Assembly: GCA_013399015.1 (NCBI GenBank)
Contig: VWZX01009113.1
Span: 1,116,001 to 1,180,000, forward strand
Reading direction: 5' to 3'
DNA length: 64,000 nt
Source of the DNA: Galbula dea
Taxonomy: Eukaryota; Chordata; Aves; Piciformes; Galbulidae
The notes under the pieces were generated by a model. It worked only from the letters and a program-made list of their open reading frames with translations. It had not been told where the DNA came from and did not search any database. The translations under genes were made by a program, and so were the position numbers. Shown piece after piece: positions 1 to 12,830 of the stretch. Each line of letters starts with the position of its first letter. Within the stretch, counting starts at the first letter, position 1.

Positions 1-499
1 TAGCACTTGGGAAATTAGCCAAGTCCAAAGTCCCTGAAAGGTGCTTCTATTAAACAGCTACAGGAAAGCATGGACAGAAACAAATTCCAAGTCTCCACTC
101 AGACAAGCACTAGGGCTGCCCTGACCCACATTTCTCCCCACTCTGCTCTGTGCCTGTCTGCCCAGGGCTGCTCACATGACCTGCCCCCAGGGTACAGCTG
201 TACAACTGGGTGCCATATGATCAACTCAGCAACTGGTTGGGGTTTTCTGCTTTTTCCTTTTTGAAAAAAAAAATAAATTCAAGGTCCAGAGAGAGACAGA
301 GACTTTTTAGGTATAGTAATGCAAACTAAAGCAATTTTAAGGAGCTGTCCCATTCACATGACCATCCCATTCTATCTAGTCTGCTCTTCACAATTGCCTT
401 GCTACAGAAGAGCGCAAGTTCTACTGATGAGCTACATTTAACCTTAATGTACTACTTCTATGAGCCAAACTTATACCATTATGTCAGGTTGCTAAACAC
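1..499. other. non-coding DNA, nothing recognised
   Basis: No exon, RNA gene or repeat was recognised here. The 64-codon plus-strand ORF at 70-264 has no recognisable motif and ends in an A-rich run. The likely status is intronic or intergenic DNA. Confidence 0.6.
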
Positions 500-590
500 A
501 AAGCAATTTCACAGATGGAAAAACTGAAGCACTGGAAAGCAATGTAACCCATCACAAAGCAGGATCCTGCTGGAAAGACTGGAATCTTCC
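500..590 (-). repeat. MIR-like ancient SINE fragment
   Basis: The plus strand reads TTTCACAGATGGAAAAACTG, then a GCACTGGAAAGCAATGTAAC-like block, then ATCACAAAGCAGG. This follows the order of the reverse complement of the MIR core (ACAGATGAGGAAACTGAGGC, then AGGTTAAGTAACTTGCCC, then GGTCACACAGC). Divergence is high, as expected for a fossil shared by amniotes, and the ends are approximate. I compared with the family from memory. A profile search would be decisive; an L2 3' end is the main alternative. Confidence 0.5.
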
Positions 591-3500
591 TTGTTTTTTT
601 GACTATACCGTCCTCCCCTCCTATATGTAACACAGGAGAGGAAAACGACTCCCAGTATAAGAACAGGAAGAATCTAATATTATTTCAGCCATGTCTGAAG
701 AACACAGGAAATGGGAAAGTCATATATTAGAGTGGAAATCCTTCCTCTGCTGCACGGCACAGCTACATCTGTCCAAACCTCTTGCACAGTCAAATCAGAG
801 CCACACATACCCGAGGACTTCAGTATATCTAATCAGAGGGACTCTGGAGAGCATTACAATCCATAAACTGGGTAACTTAGCACAGACTGCTCTATCTGAC
901 AGGCAGCACTACCACCACCATGATTTTCTTCTTAAAGACAGAGAAGAGATTGTGTTTTTTAAAATCAAGAGAATATGGCTGAAATTGCCAAGCCACACAC
1001 TAGATTCTTAGAGGCAAGAGGAGACTTTTAGATATGACATATGAAAGAGGCATTTATGATCACTTATTAAAGAAAAATGTAGCACCCCAGGAATACATGT
1101 GAATATATTCTCCAGCTCACCCACAGCCAACAGTTCCCATTCTGTTAAAGAATAAAGCACTTCTCAGACCGTTAGTAAATGACTAACTTCTTTGATCTGT
1201 TATTTTGATTCTGGAACAAAGAGTTTCTGAGCAGCATAACAAATTAGTTCACCCATATTACAGTATGTCAGATATACTCTTGTCTTGTATAATTTTCACC
1301 TTCCCAGCTCTTTTTAAAGATATACAGTACCAGCTATATCTTTTCTGAGCAATCACATGTAGACGCTGACCTCTCTGCACAGACACAGAACAGTTCTTCA
1401 GGACAAACACTGAAGAACTACAAGTTTCAAGGAATTAATGAAATAACCCTCACTTTTTTTTTTTTGACTTAAGCTAAGTCCATTATTATTTCCTTAAATT
1501 CAAACCAATGTATTTTGTTTAGGTTTAATCCTTATTTGAACTTAGTTGAAACCTCTTCTGTCTTCTCCAAGATGTTCCTGTATTAGTAGGTATGACACCT
1601 TCCTCCACACACCAGAAACCAACACACAATGCACTAAATACTGAACTCATAATGCACACAGCTCAGGAGTACTGATATTAAGCACTGGCAGAGGCCGTAG
1701 GATCCATGAGTGCCTGGATTCCAGTGGCAATTTCTTACTGTGATTTCTCACACAGAAACCCTCTCAGCATCATAGCTCATTACTTTAATAATTTGCATGG
1801 AGTATTATATTCCTTACAGGCAGAGGATGGCATCCTTCATTAACAGGCTCAAGACAGAGAGCCCTTAACTTCTCATTACTCTGAACAGAGTTGCATCCCA
1901 CCACTGAATTTAAGAGCCACTTACAAAGCATTCAGCACCTTGTGTTTTTCTTGTAGACACTTCCATTAAAATCAGTCCTCACTTCTGCTTACAGCAAGGA
2001 TGATGCTTTAGACACTTTCACTGTTATAAACTGTCATGGCAGAAGAGTCATTAATTTACTGGGGGATAAGAACATTTTGCATCCCCTCCTCCTTACTACT
2101 CATTCCTTCGTCCTATTCTTGCTCCTTGAGCAGACTTAGAGAATCTGTAAAATATTCAGCTGAAGCTTTTGGTTTTTGAAAAAAGATGTCCCTCTACTCC
2201 AAACAGAAAAATTTCAATAGCAGATATTAGTACTTCTTAAGGAAATGGGGAAAAAAAAAACCACAAAACTTTTGGAGGATTGTGCTTCCTTTATGCCAAA
2301 CTACATTCTAAAACAGATTATCAAATACAAATTCGTGTTTCCTTGTGGCACTGGGTAGTTATTCTAAAACCAGAGACAGATTGAGAAAAAGGTAAGCACT
2401 GAAAGAAAAACAAACAGAAACTGAACAAAAGAAGTTTCATACATTTTACTGGGCTTACTGGCAAGAAAAAAAAATAATTAGCAGATAAGTATGAAAATTT
2501 CTTTCTCCCACTACAGAATGCTATGTTTTAAAATGCATCTGCACCAGTTGTTTCATTTTCTGATTTTGTTCTATTTTCTGACAATGTCCTGAAGAGTTGA
2601 TGCCTGTACCATCTACTTGCATTGTGAAGCATTTTACTTTGTTATTACTTCCAATCTGAGGCTGAGATTTTCAAAGTGATCACTAGCTTGAGTGCAGGTG
2701 ACAATACCTAGTTTGTGTCTTGTCAAAATCATTAGGTAGATTAAGAAAAAAGTGATTTGGGAAAATCTGTCTTCCTGGTTGGTTGTTTTTTTTAACTACT
2801 GAGAAGCACAGAATCAAAAAGGGAAGGAAAGCATAAACATCCAGGTCTCATAGCAAGCTAGAATGATCTAGATGCCAAACCTGTATCCTGACTACAGATG
2901 TCCTCAGCTCCAAAGAGAATCTCTTCCCCACTACCATTCCATCATGTGTCTATGGGTTGGGTAAAGTGTTTAGATCACCCCTCTCACAGACACAGACGTG
3001 CAAACTCTTACTGGGACTGTCACAGTTCTGACTGTAGCCTGGTTAGATTCAATACAATACTGCCACTCTTTCCTAACTTGGTGTCCTCTGCACCAAATAC
3101 TCCTCTCTACCCTTGTATCACCATCCATACTACCAGCAGTAGGACAGAGCTCTTGCATGTAAAATTCAGTTCCCCTCCCCAGCGTGTTGAAGGGATATGA
3201 AAGTTCCCAATCTATTTTACTCCATTGCTCTCCATCTGTTTTTATTACCCTGCCAAAGTCAAAAAATCACTCCAATTTTTTTTAGAATTACAGCTACTGA
3301 TTTCTCTCCTTTTCCCATCCTTGTAGGAGAAATATGACTTAAAGGGTTTCTCTGGTTGGTTTAGGCTTTGTTATTTTTGAAAGAAGACTTCTCATTCTTC
3401 CCTCCTATTCGCTCCTCTCTGTATTCCAGACAGACTGGCACTGAAACCAAGAAAGCTGAGACACTGACAGCCCTGGTCTTTCTAAGGTCAAACACCATAG

Positions 3501-3890
3501 TAAAGAAACCTCCTGTGGTTTTCTTACTCTACTAGAAAAAAAAAAAGAGAACGCACAAAGCTCACATGCTCTTTGTAGAGACAGTGCACACAACTGAATC
3601 ACCACAGCCACATCAGACAAATTTATTTTGACAGCAGGAACCACATTATCAGCCTAAGGAAACAGGGATCATTTGGGAGTGAAGTAAGCCCAAACCTCTG
3701 TATCACAACAAACAATTGAGATCACCCTGTACTACCAACTTCACCACCAAAATACAGCTCTTACATGCTCTCTAATTATTGATGGGAACACCTGATTCCA
3801 TGGATGAAGCTATTCAGTGCTCATCTAGGAGACATAGTATTTACAAATATTAATTCACTTGCCCTGCTTAGAAGAAACACTTTTCACAGA
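591..3890. other. non-coding DNA, no gene recognised
   Basis: About 3.3 kb with only short, isolated ORFs (691-1011 plus, 2898-3200 plus, 2970-3158 minus, 3405-3644 minus). None has a family motif. There is a T run at 1454-1465. The composition is AT-rich and very poor in CpG, as in bird introns or intergenic DNA. Confidence 0.6.
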
Positions 3891-3895
3891 CAAAG
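3891..3895. repeat. 5-bp target-site duplication, left copy
   Basis: CAAAG directly precedes the TG of the solo LTR and is repeated exactly at 4533-4537 directly after its terminal CA. Confidence 0.85.
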
Positions 3896-4532
3896 TGTTA
3901 TGGTTTGGGTAAAAATGTCCTGATTTGGGTTAGAACAGAATTAATTCTGTTCAGTGACTTTATTTTCTAAAAGGTATTCCATCCCATATACGCGATATTT
4001 CAGTGTCAGCTTTCTCCTCCCCACCCACAACCTTGCCAAAGCCGCCTGGTAAACTGAACTGCCCCTTTAAGAAACCTGAAATTCCTGAATCCCAGGGGGA
4101 AGCGGAAACCACAGGTTTTTGGGACCCTGGGTGGGGGGTTGGGAGTCTGGGAGTGTGCTGGGACCACGAGGAGAATGTGTTGGGACCTGTGCGTGCTGGA
4201 GTCGGTCTGTGTAGGGAACTTGGTCGGTACTGCTGTGCTGGGGACTAGCTGGGACACACGTGAAGCTGCTACCGGGGACTGTCTGAACTGAGGGGGAACG
4301 GCGTGTCTGTGCTGTGGGGTCGTGCTGGGCTGCGCACGTGAGCTAACACCGGGACAGAGAGAGACTGAGAGCTGGCACCGGGACGGTTCGGTATTTTAGG
4401 TCCTGTATATATTTATATATATATGTTTCATTTATTATTGTTACTATTATTAAAGCAGTTTTAGTTTTTACCTTCCAATCCAAAAGCCTCTCTTTCTGCC
4501 ATGGGTCAAGGAACAAGCCTCCAACCACAACA
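3896..4532 (+). mobile_element. solo LTR of an avian endogenous retrovirus (ERVL-like)
   Basis: A 637-bp element starts TGTTATGG and ends CCACAACA. These termini are inverted repeats of each other at 7 of 8 positions. It is flanked by an exact 5-bp duplication, CAAAG, at 3891-3895 and 4533-4537. A long TATA-rich run lies at about 4406-4425 and an ATTAAA polyadenylation signal at 4449-4454, giving U3-R-U5 order on the plus strand. No gag, pol or env lies beside it, so it is a solo LTR left by recombination between two LTRs. A 5-bp duplication suits class III (ERVL) elements better than ERV1 (4 bp) or ERVK (6 bp). The middle (3990-4390) keeps about 19 CpGs. Short ORFs here are incidental. Confidence 0.88.
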
Positions 4533-4537
4533 CAAAG
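4533..4537. repeat. 5-bp target-site duplication, right copy
   Basis: CAAAG directly follows the terminal CA of the solo LTR and matches 3891-3895 exactly. Confidence 0.85.
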
Positions 4538-7500
4538 AAAGGCTGATTTTTGTGCATAATCAGAATTCTTTCTGGCAGAATTTCTCTTTTCCACTTTCCC
4601 AGTTTAATTACTATATCCTGATTTCAAACTATTTTTAACAAACCATTTTTCTTCAATCAAAGGGCAAATGCTTTTTCAAGAATGTCACTGACCTAAACTA
4701 TCCATCGTTTTTCAGTTTCCTGACAAGCCACAATAGACTCTACACAAAAACAAGATTTACAGCTCAATTAATTTAAGACTGTCTTGTAGAGGCCTGCTAT
4801 ACCAGCAGTGCACTGAATCTTGAAGACCACCAAAGGATGTGATCCTTAGCACTAGCTTTAATTTTTACAAGAACTATCCACAGTACATGAGGATACTGGG
4901 ACCAGAACTTAACCTTTGTTGAACCTACATAAAGCTGGAGGACTCTACTACCGTCAGTGGAATTATTTTGCATTTACAATGGCACAATTGAAAAAACTTA
5001 GCAAAGCTAAGAAAACCCTCTTCTTTTTTTCTTTTAAATGGGATGAATGAGGGCATCTGAGAACACCTAGATGGTCAACCCTATGCTTTGTGGGTTTGTT
5101 GAATTCTTCTGAACAATAAATGCCCAGAACATCTAATTTCTTAAACTCAGGCTCTCCTGTTAGTGCAAAACCACCATCAGCAGCCCATCTTGCTTGGCTG
5201 ATGATTACTGATGTTGACACTTCCTGGTACTCTGTGTTGTGAATAATTCAGAGATGCTGAATTGTTCAGTGACAAACTCTGGAGAGTAAAATGAGATCTG
5301 ACATTGCAGCCTCCCTGTTTGTGCTTCAAAGCAGAATTAATAAGCAGGATCACTTTGTCAAGCCTCAGGATTACCAAGAAGAGGTCTGAATCAAAATGCC
5401 CTCACAAACACTCCAAAGTGTTTGCCCCACTCCAGCTGAAAGGAACACAAAGAGGGTCTTTGCTCAGCATTGCTCAGGAACTTAAAGATATTACCTGACT
5501 GCTGTAAATTAAGAATCTTACTGAAGACTAGAAAAATGATGTTTGCTTTCAAGCCATACAACTAGGAAGAAAATAAGCTCTCTAAGAAAGGAACTGAAGG
5601 TCACAGCTGCCTTCTTCTAGATCAAGCTGTGCCCCTGTGGAAGTGAATGGTTACCATGTTCTGCTCCACCCTCTGCTGCAGGCAAAAGCATCTACAAATC
5701 TGCCAACCAAACCCTTCAAAAGGTCATAATTTGTTCAGACAAAATGTCTTATGTTATCTTGAACCATAGTTTGAGTTGACCTGCATGACTTTACCTGAAT
5801 TAGCAAACTAGAGACCACATTCAGCACCTACCCTAGAGGAAGTTGATAGTGAGGTTAAGTTCCAAAATGGATCCTGTCTCCTTAGGCTGAAAGCGTTTGG
5901 AAAGGAGAAATCCTGGATTCCGTCTGCTGTGGCTGTAGGGAATCAGTTGTGTGTACCAGTGCTGCAACCTGTCCCCATCTTACACTGAACTCTTTTTCCA
6001 CTGAGGTTAAGAAAGCCCTAGAAGCCCTTTTTTACACTGTTAATTGATCTTAAATGTATCAGGAGAAATACTAGGAACAATGGATCACAGCTGAGGTCAT
6101 TAACTTCTTCCACAAACATAGCTGGATCCACAAAATGATGCCTATGAAGGACCCAGAGCTGGATGCCAAGAGCCTGTAGCCCAGTCTAAGAGAAGGCTGT
6201 CAGGCCATAAGTGGAGCTTTCTAGGGCAGAGCTACATGTCTTAGGAGTTAGGTAATACGAAGAGGTTTTATAAAGATTGGCATGAACTGAACCATAGTCA
6301 AAGAAAAGTCAGTACATCTACTGACTGCTAACACTGATGATCTATATGGAGAGTCTGGCCTTCTGGGTCTCCAACATTAAGGAGTTTCCCTTATCTCAGC
6401 AGTATTTATATTGACTTCACATTTTTGAGGAGAGGAGGTTGGGGACTGAAGTCATCAAAACACACTTGAATGAAAAAAAAAAATACAAATCCCTGTAGTG
6501 TCATGGGATTTGGCAACACAAAAAAATCATTCCCCATGACCTGCACAACAAGGACACCAAGTCTCTGTCTTCTCTAAGCCCATGGGGAAGGTTTCCAATG
6601 CACTGGTGGCACAGCAGAATCATCCAGTACTCCTAAGCTTTCCATAGCACATGAGAGGATACACGGTGTAGTAGCAAGTGCTTAGCTTATTTAAATAAAA
6701 AATAAAAAGGGATGCTAATAAAAACCATAAGCTTTACAAAATCAGAATGATGTTCTGTAAACCTTAAAGTGTATCTGTGATTAGCAATGACTAGTAATAC
6801 CTCACTGCTGAAGACCATGAAATCCCTGAAGGCCACCAATTTATCTGCATCAAACATTTTCCTAGCATTAGAAACCCAGTATCATGTGGTTAGAAACCAG
6901 GCCTGCTTGTACCTGCTGAGGGCTTCCTTTCTTTTCTAGATTTTTCATGGGTATTTCAGACAGACAAGGAAAATAAAAAGCAGTAATGAAAATTAGATGA
7001 AAAATTACTTTGTCCAATCCCCCTCTTAACTCTTGAGGTGATAATGTTATTTTTCCATGCCCAGTAGGAAGCCAGCACACTGTCACACAGCTGGAATCTT
7101 TTTTTCAGGTTGAAAAAATTAATTTGGGTCATTCTAAGCAATAAATATTTCATGACAAACAACATACCAGAAAAGCCCCATACAACAGACTCAGCCAGGC
7201 ACATTTTGAAACTTCCATGTTAAAACTGAAAACCATGTTTCCTCTTCTATTTTTGGTTTGGACACAGTAAAACTGGTGACCTGCAAATCAACTCAGTTGT
7301 TTTTTTCCCCACTTCAGTTCTGACCTGTTCTGTGCTTCTGATATACCCATAATTGGCACTGGGACCAAAGGCTCATGAGAAGTGAGGAGGAAAGAACGAG
7401 CATCATTCATGCAGCCACAGGAGGACGAAGCTGACAAGTTATTTCAAGACCTTCCTTGCCCCAGATTCATCCCCAGCTCTGTCAGCTTCTGACAGCCTAG

Positions 7501-7939
7501 ATTTGGGGAAGGACTCCGATTGTGATGGCTTAGTTTGGACAGTGGAATCCTCCAGCAGCCTTTACAACACAACAATGACACAGGAAACGTTTACATTTTT
7601 TAAATAAATGAAAATTTACTGCTTCATACCATGAGTCAGATCTCACATTAGAAACAAGCCAACACTGTGTAGAGGCCAAGGGGGGCAGGAGCTGCAGCAC
7701 ATCCTTCTGCAGAAGGGCAAAAATGTGAGCAAGGTGCTGCCTATCAGCAGGCCTGAACACCACTCACAACATCCACCACTGAAAGCTCCATTAAAGCTCA
7801 TCTGGCACAAAGGATTTACACTTACTTAACATATAATAAATTGCCTAAAAGGCCTTTTATTCTTTATGGAACTCTACCTGAAATACATGGAAGTAACAAA
7901 AATTCAGCAAAAACGTGCAGTCTTAACTGCTTGTCTTCA
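4538..7939. other. non-coding DNA, no gene recognised
   Basis: About 3.4 kb without a recognisable exon or repeat. The ORFs at 4963-5377 (minus), 6868-7204 (minus) and 7530-7763 (minus) are short and carry no motif. A TGATGA followed by a CTGA near 5199-5260 was considered as a C/D-box snoRNA and rejected. Confidence 0.6.
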
Positions 7940-8173
7940 AGCCGAAGGAGGGGAGATTAGAAGGGGGTTCTTTACCCAAAGGGTGGTGAGGCACTGGAAC
8001 AGGTTGCCCAGAGAGGTTGTGGAGGCCCCATCCCTGGCAGTGTTTAAGGCCAGGCTGGATGTGGCCCTGGATGAACTGGTCTGGTGCATGTGGCGTCCCT
8101 GCCCATGGCAGGGGGGTTGGAACTAGATGATCTTTAAGGTCCCTTCCAACCTCAGCCATTCTATGATTCAATG
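7940..8173 (+). repeat. CR1 LINE, 5'-truncated 3' end
   Basis: About 235 bp of the CR1 3' terminus. It encodes the end of ORF2 with the motif WNRLPREVVE (bases about 7996-8025), then the 3' UTR with CCCATGGCAGGGGGGTTGG, AACTAGATGATCTTTAAGG and CTTCCAACC. It ends in ATTCTATGATTCAATG, a decayed pair of the 8-bp terminal repeats. The 5' truncation is typical of target-primed reverse transcription. The tail (CATGGCAGGGG, CTTTAAGG) differs from that of the copies at 21.2, 23.2 and 57.9 kb, so it belongs to another CR1 subfamily. The 86-codon ORF at 7866-8126 is a relic of this element fused to flanking sequence, not a host gene. Confidence 0.93.
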
Positions 8174-11100
8174 GTTTCAAAATCACAGCCTGGAAGCAAG
8201 CTTGTGTGTACAGCTAGATTTCTTACTACACATCATGATAACATCCCACAGTTGCTTCAATCAGGAAAGTGGCCAAATTGCTATCATAAATGAAACAAAA
8301 ACATTCTTATGCATTCCAGAGTAGGTGACAGTTAAAGTCAATGGCAACTGAACTTTGATCTTTTTCTCCACATTTTGTGCCTTTGCCTACCAAATTAGTC
8401 TAAAGACATCCTGGAAAATGACAAGATTTCTTGAAATGTACCTGAATAGTTCTCGCTTGTGACTCACAGGAGTAGCATTAGCACATGTTCTTTTCATAAA
8501 TTCACAGTTTATGATAATATGAAAAATAAAATCATAAAAGCACATGAGATCCTGAAAAAAGTGAAGCAAAAGCAGAAATATCAGCTTCTTATTGGTAGAA
8601 AATAAGTAATGAAAAAAAAAACCCTCAAAAGCCACTGCCTACATACTTCTGATATACCACCTGCTCTGACAATAACTTTTAGATGTCTCCATCTTCTATA
8701 AGGTCTTATTCTACAACCTAACTACTGCTTTGTCTGATATTACTAATGTAACATTAAATGTTGTCTACACAAAGAGCAAGATAAACCTCAGAGGCTTAAA
8801 CAACCTTATTTTAAATTGAGAAAAACTGCACAAAAGGACAAAAAAATATAAAACAGTATCTTTCTGGAGTCTTTTCTATTGTGTTGTAGCATTTTGCTTT
8901 CCATAATATGAGGAGCTTGGGGGGGGTTCCCAGTAACATCATACCTACAACTCATCCCGCAGACTTCAAACTGAAACTGCAAGCAAAGGAATCTCTCAAT
9001 GTAAAGATTTCACAAGAAACACAGAAGAACCAAAAAAACCCAAACAAACAGGAATTTGGATATTTATCCTGCAATGAATTTGCTGAAAACCTGGTATTTT
9101 CTTTTTCAAGGCACTACCTTAAAATAAGATTTTTCTGATAATCTCAGTTTGCCTTCAGTTCCAGAGAAGAGCAAGGGCTATTTTCTCCTACATGCTCTTT
9201 AATACATGGCTTCTGGTACTGCATTTATGAAAAATGGTTTTGAATCTCAAGTAATCCTATGAATTTGTATTGTAAAGATGCATAGCAAGGCAATAAAGGA
9301 AAGCTGAGTGTAGGGAGCCTGAGTAATCCCAGCATCCCCTACTGGTCTGAAGATGTTTCTCAGATCTGTCTACTTGCTCCAAAACAGCCATATCTACAGG
9401 AACAGTATGAAACTCCAGTTCTTTGAGGCTGTCCTACCTCAGAGAAAAGGTTCACATGCTGATGCCCTGTGAGAAGCCCATCATGCATGACTGCCTTGGC
9501 AGAATGATAGCAGACCTAGATTCTGTCAAAATTTCCCATGGTACAGCTGTGTGGCAACATCTCCACAGCAGGCTGAGGAGTGTGGAAAATTAAGGTACAT
9601 TATTCAACTTCCTAAATTTTGTATCCAGGCAGTTTTCACAGATAAGCTACTTTTCAGCCTTCTTCCTCCACATCAGCCTTTTTATAATCTCTTTCAATGT
9701 TAATTATGAACAGTTGCACTTAAAACTGCGGGTAGAACAGAAAACTAGTCAAGTTGGCAGCTTGCAAATCCTCATATAGTGGGTATCAGGCTTTGCAACC
9801 CTTGTATTATTTACTTCACTTACACACAGTAATGGTCTTAAAAGCACTACACAAACTGATCAATGAACCAAACAAAATGTTGTCTTTAGAGAGCTGCTGC
9901 AGCACTGTATAATAACACCTAGCAACTGGATGCAACGCCTTCAGAGAGAAGCGCTTAACAGCCTAGTCAAAAGACAACACATGGAGATTTTTGTTTCACT
10001 GACCTGTGGTAGTAACATCCAGCCTCACTGCAAAGTGTTCTCCTGCTTTTCACATAGCTTCACTTGTGAACATTTACAAGTACGGCTAAGGTTGTATTAT
10101 CAGCTGTATAGTGTCCTACCAGCATAGCTATAGCTGTGGTTCTCTACTCTCCCTGACAAAACATATGTTCTTCCTGATATAGCTGAGATTCACGCTCAAA
10201 GTGCAGCTTGGCATTCAAGAGCGGACAAAGCATAAACTTTCTAGACTGGAAAAACTACTAGTTTTGGCTATCATTCCTTCTTAGAACATCTCTCTACAGG
10301 GCATACCCTAGCCATGGGAAGCAGCAGCAGTAGAAGAAGTGAGCTTAGCAAGTGGAAGAATCTTCAAGAGTCTTCACTGCTCAAGCTAGTACAGCTGATG
10401 CCATAGCCAACACACAAAGAACAAGATTATCAGCTATGCCCGAAAGATTCATATCCTTTGGTCAGCACCTGCTTTGCCTCGTGTGTTGAACTGGCTCTGG
10501 GAAGAGTTTTGTGTTCCAAGAATAAATGTTTTACACTATATCCAATTTCCTAGAACTGCTGATTCTTAGTTATACTGCATGTGCAGCCTGGAACTGGTGT
10601 CAGCCAAGCACACAGATGACCTTTCTCCTGACGCTTGTCATCACACAAAATTAAAACCTCGGCCAGTTGTAAGTCATCTTAAATTTAACTCACTTTCATG
10701 CTTGGTCGACAGTTCTAGCTGGGGACTAAATACTTCCATCTACTAGTTATGTAAAATACAGCCAGTTACAATGCTGTCTCTCCAGTGAGACAGGACCAAC
10801 TCTGTAGATGACAGAGATCATACCCTTTGGTTTATTCAGTTTTGTCTCATGGGTAGCAATGTCAGCCAAGGGACCATCAGTGATATCTTCTCCTGCCTTC
10901 TAGTAGCTTCAAAAAAAATCTGAACAATGAGTACTAGTGACCTGGGCTGCATTTGAACTAGAATCCCATGCTGTACAAAGAGCCTCCACAGCTGCAAGCA
11001 GCTCCTTGCCCTACTTAAGAGCTAAAAAATGTCTCTCTTATATACAGACTTGAAAGCTTACCCAAGTTGTACATTGTCCTGATTTTTCCCTCACATATCC

Positions 11101-11796
11101 ATTACAAAAACAGATGAATAGAAACATTAATAAATACAGAAACACAGGTTTAAAGCACACCATATGGGTAGAAGTACAAAATTACAACAGTAACCACCTA
11201 GAGCAGCCTCCTCCAACTAACAAATACTGCATCCCTTACATGGAAAAAAAGGAAAATAAACAAGCACAGGCATATTACAGACAGATTTAATCACCTAGAG
11301 CTCCTGTTGTCAAGAAGCTTTATACAAGAAATTGCTTTGGCTTCTCAGCTGCCTTCAAATCAGATGTGTGAGAGGATTTCAATTCAGAAAGGTGCTGACC
11401 AGACTCACTGTTCTCATAAAAAGTTTTGCCATTTCTTCATTCACCATCCTACAGTTCACAGGAAGTGATTGAAAACAAAATGACAAAGAAAGTCAAAGGA
11501 AGAATGAAGGAATAGCTTCAATTTTAAAAGTTCGTCCAAGGTCAGAACAGGCATAACCTAAGCTTTATCCAGAGGACACAGCATTTCAGCAGAAGATGAT
11601 GGCAAAGCTGCTTCTGCAATTTTATCCTGTGGTTGCTTGGGATGCTGCTGGAACAAGAAAGAATACTTAATAAAATATGTGCTTTTATAGGCAATTTGTT
11701 CTAGGCCTGACTAAAAAAAAAAATAGGTGAGTGTTATTTTGAACAGTGACAATTATGTCTCTTCAATAATTTGTTGCTTTTAAAACTTTTGAATGA
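8174..11796. other. non-coding DNA, no gene recognised
   Basis: About 3.6 kb with no exon or repeat that I could support. ORFs at 8387-8635 (minus), 8908-9138 (plus) and 9930-10127 (plus) lack family motifs and have no convincing splice context. Confidence 0.55.
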
Positions 11797-12033
11797 TGGA
11801 TTACTGATTCAACCACCACCACAAAGGGAAGTGTGGTCTGCTGTGCTGCAAAGTGCTCCAGTGTAACAGGCAGTACTGTAGTGCTGAACATCCCACAGGC
11901 ATCAACCAAGACAGCACCCACTGTGCTGCCAGGCACCCTCAATGCTCAAGGTACTCCAATGATAACTACCTGTGCAACAGTAGTTGGATTCAATGCCAAC
12001 AGGATTTCTTTATTATCACTCATATGCCTTTAA
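11797..12033 (+). other. unidentified Ser/Thr/Ala-rich ORF (possible exon or retrogene relic)
   Basis: The frame is open for 78 codons from just after a TGA to the stop at 12033. The product is rich in Ser, Thr, Ala and Val, with a run of Thr near the start and segments such as STVVLNIPQ and TAPTVLPGTLNAQGTP. This composition resembles the low-complexity regions of transcription cofactors, but I cannot assign a family. There is no upstream ATG in frame, no clear acceptor directly before it and no poly(A) tail after it. It could be a chance ORF, a decayed exon or a processed pseudogene fragment. No function is claimed. Confidence 0.2.
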
Positions 12034-12830
12034 ACAGCATCCATATTATATTTTACCCTTGGAAGCAAGACTTCCCAGAAAAATCAACTACCATAAAAAA
12101 GAAAAAGGCATATATTAAGACAGAGATTCCCCTAGTGTAAATCAAAGTTACTCAACATAAAAGAGCAGTAGTAGATATGGACCTGGCCCATCCAATTTTA
12201 ATTCATTAATATATGCATTCTTTAAAAACTGCCTCATTACTGTTCATTTGTTTCCTGTCAGCACCACAAAAATAGTTAGGAGAAGGGTTTTTCATAAGGA
12301 CAGCACTCACAAGGGAAAGGGGAGAGTGTGACAGATAAAAGGGAGAGAAGAGTAGGCAGTGCAGAGCTGACTGCAGGGGAAGCAGATCCATGGACCATTC
12401 AGTACTGAGGTATGGGATCAAGCACCAGAAAAGTAAACTACACCCGAGGCAATGAGGCTTGGAAGGTGTTAAGGTAGCTATTAAGTAGCTGAAGTTAAAA
12501 GTGACATTATGTAGTAAGGAAAGACACATTTTGTGACCTCTGAGTGTAAAAAAAGACCCCTAACAAGCCCATTTTCAACAGTGGAACGACACTATACTAA
12601 TGCATACCCTCCAACCTGGTATTACCAGATGTAAAGATCTCATCTGTGCCATAAGGAGAAGCAAGCCTCACAGGCAGTATCTTTAATCAAAAACAGCACT
12701 AAAAGCTACCTAATGAATAGGCCCTTACTTTCCTGCCTTTCTTAAGCTACAGGCTGTGAGGCTGACTCTTCATCTGAATTTCAGAGCATGTTCCACATGG
12801 AAAAAGTAAAGACAGCCTAAAGTCATAACA
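12034..12830. other. non-coding DNA, no gene recognised
   Basis: About 800 bp with no supported element. The 107-codon minus-strand ORF at 12206-12529 has a hydrophobic, low-information product and no recognisable motif. Confidence 0.5.

Noticed and set aside
5197..5262. TGATGA followed 60 bp later by CTGA, considered as a C/D-box snoRNA
   Set aside because: No terminal stem can be drawn outside the boxes (TTGGC on the left has no complement on the right), and the internal C'/D' boxes are poor.
7866..8126. 86-codon plus-strand ORF as a host gene
   Set aside because: Its second half is the C-terminal CR1 ORF2 block and 3' UTR; the first half is flanking sequence.
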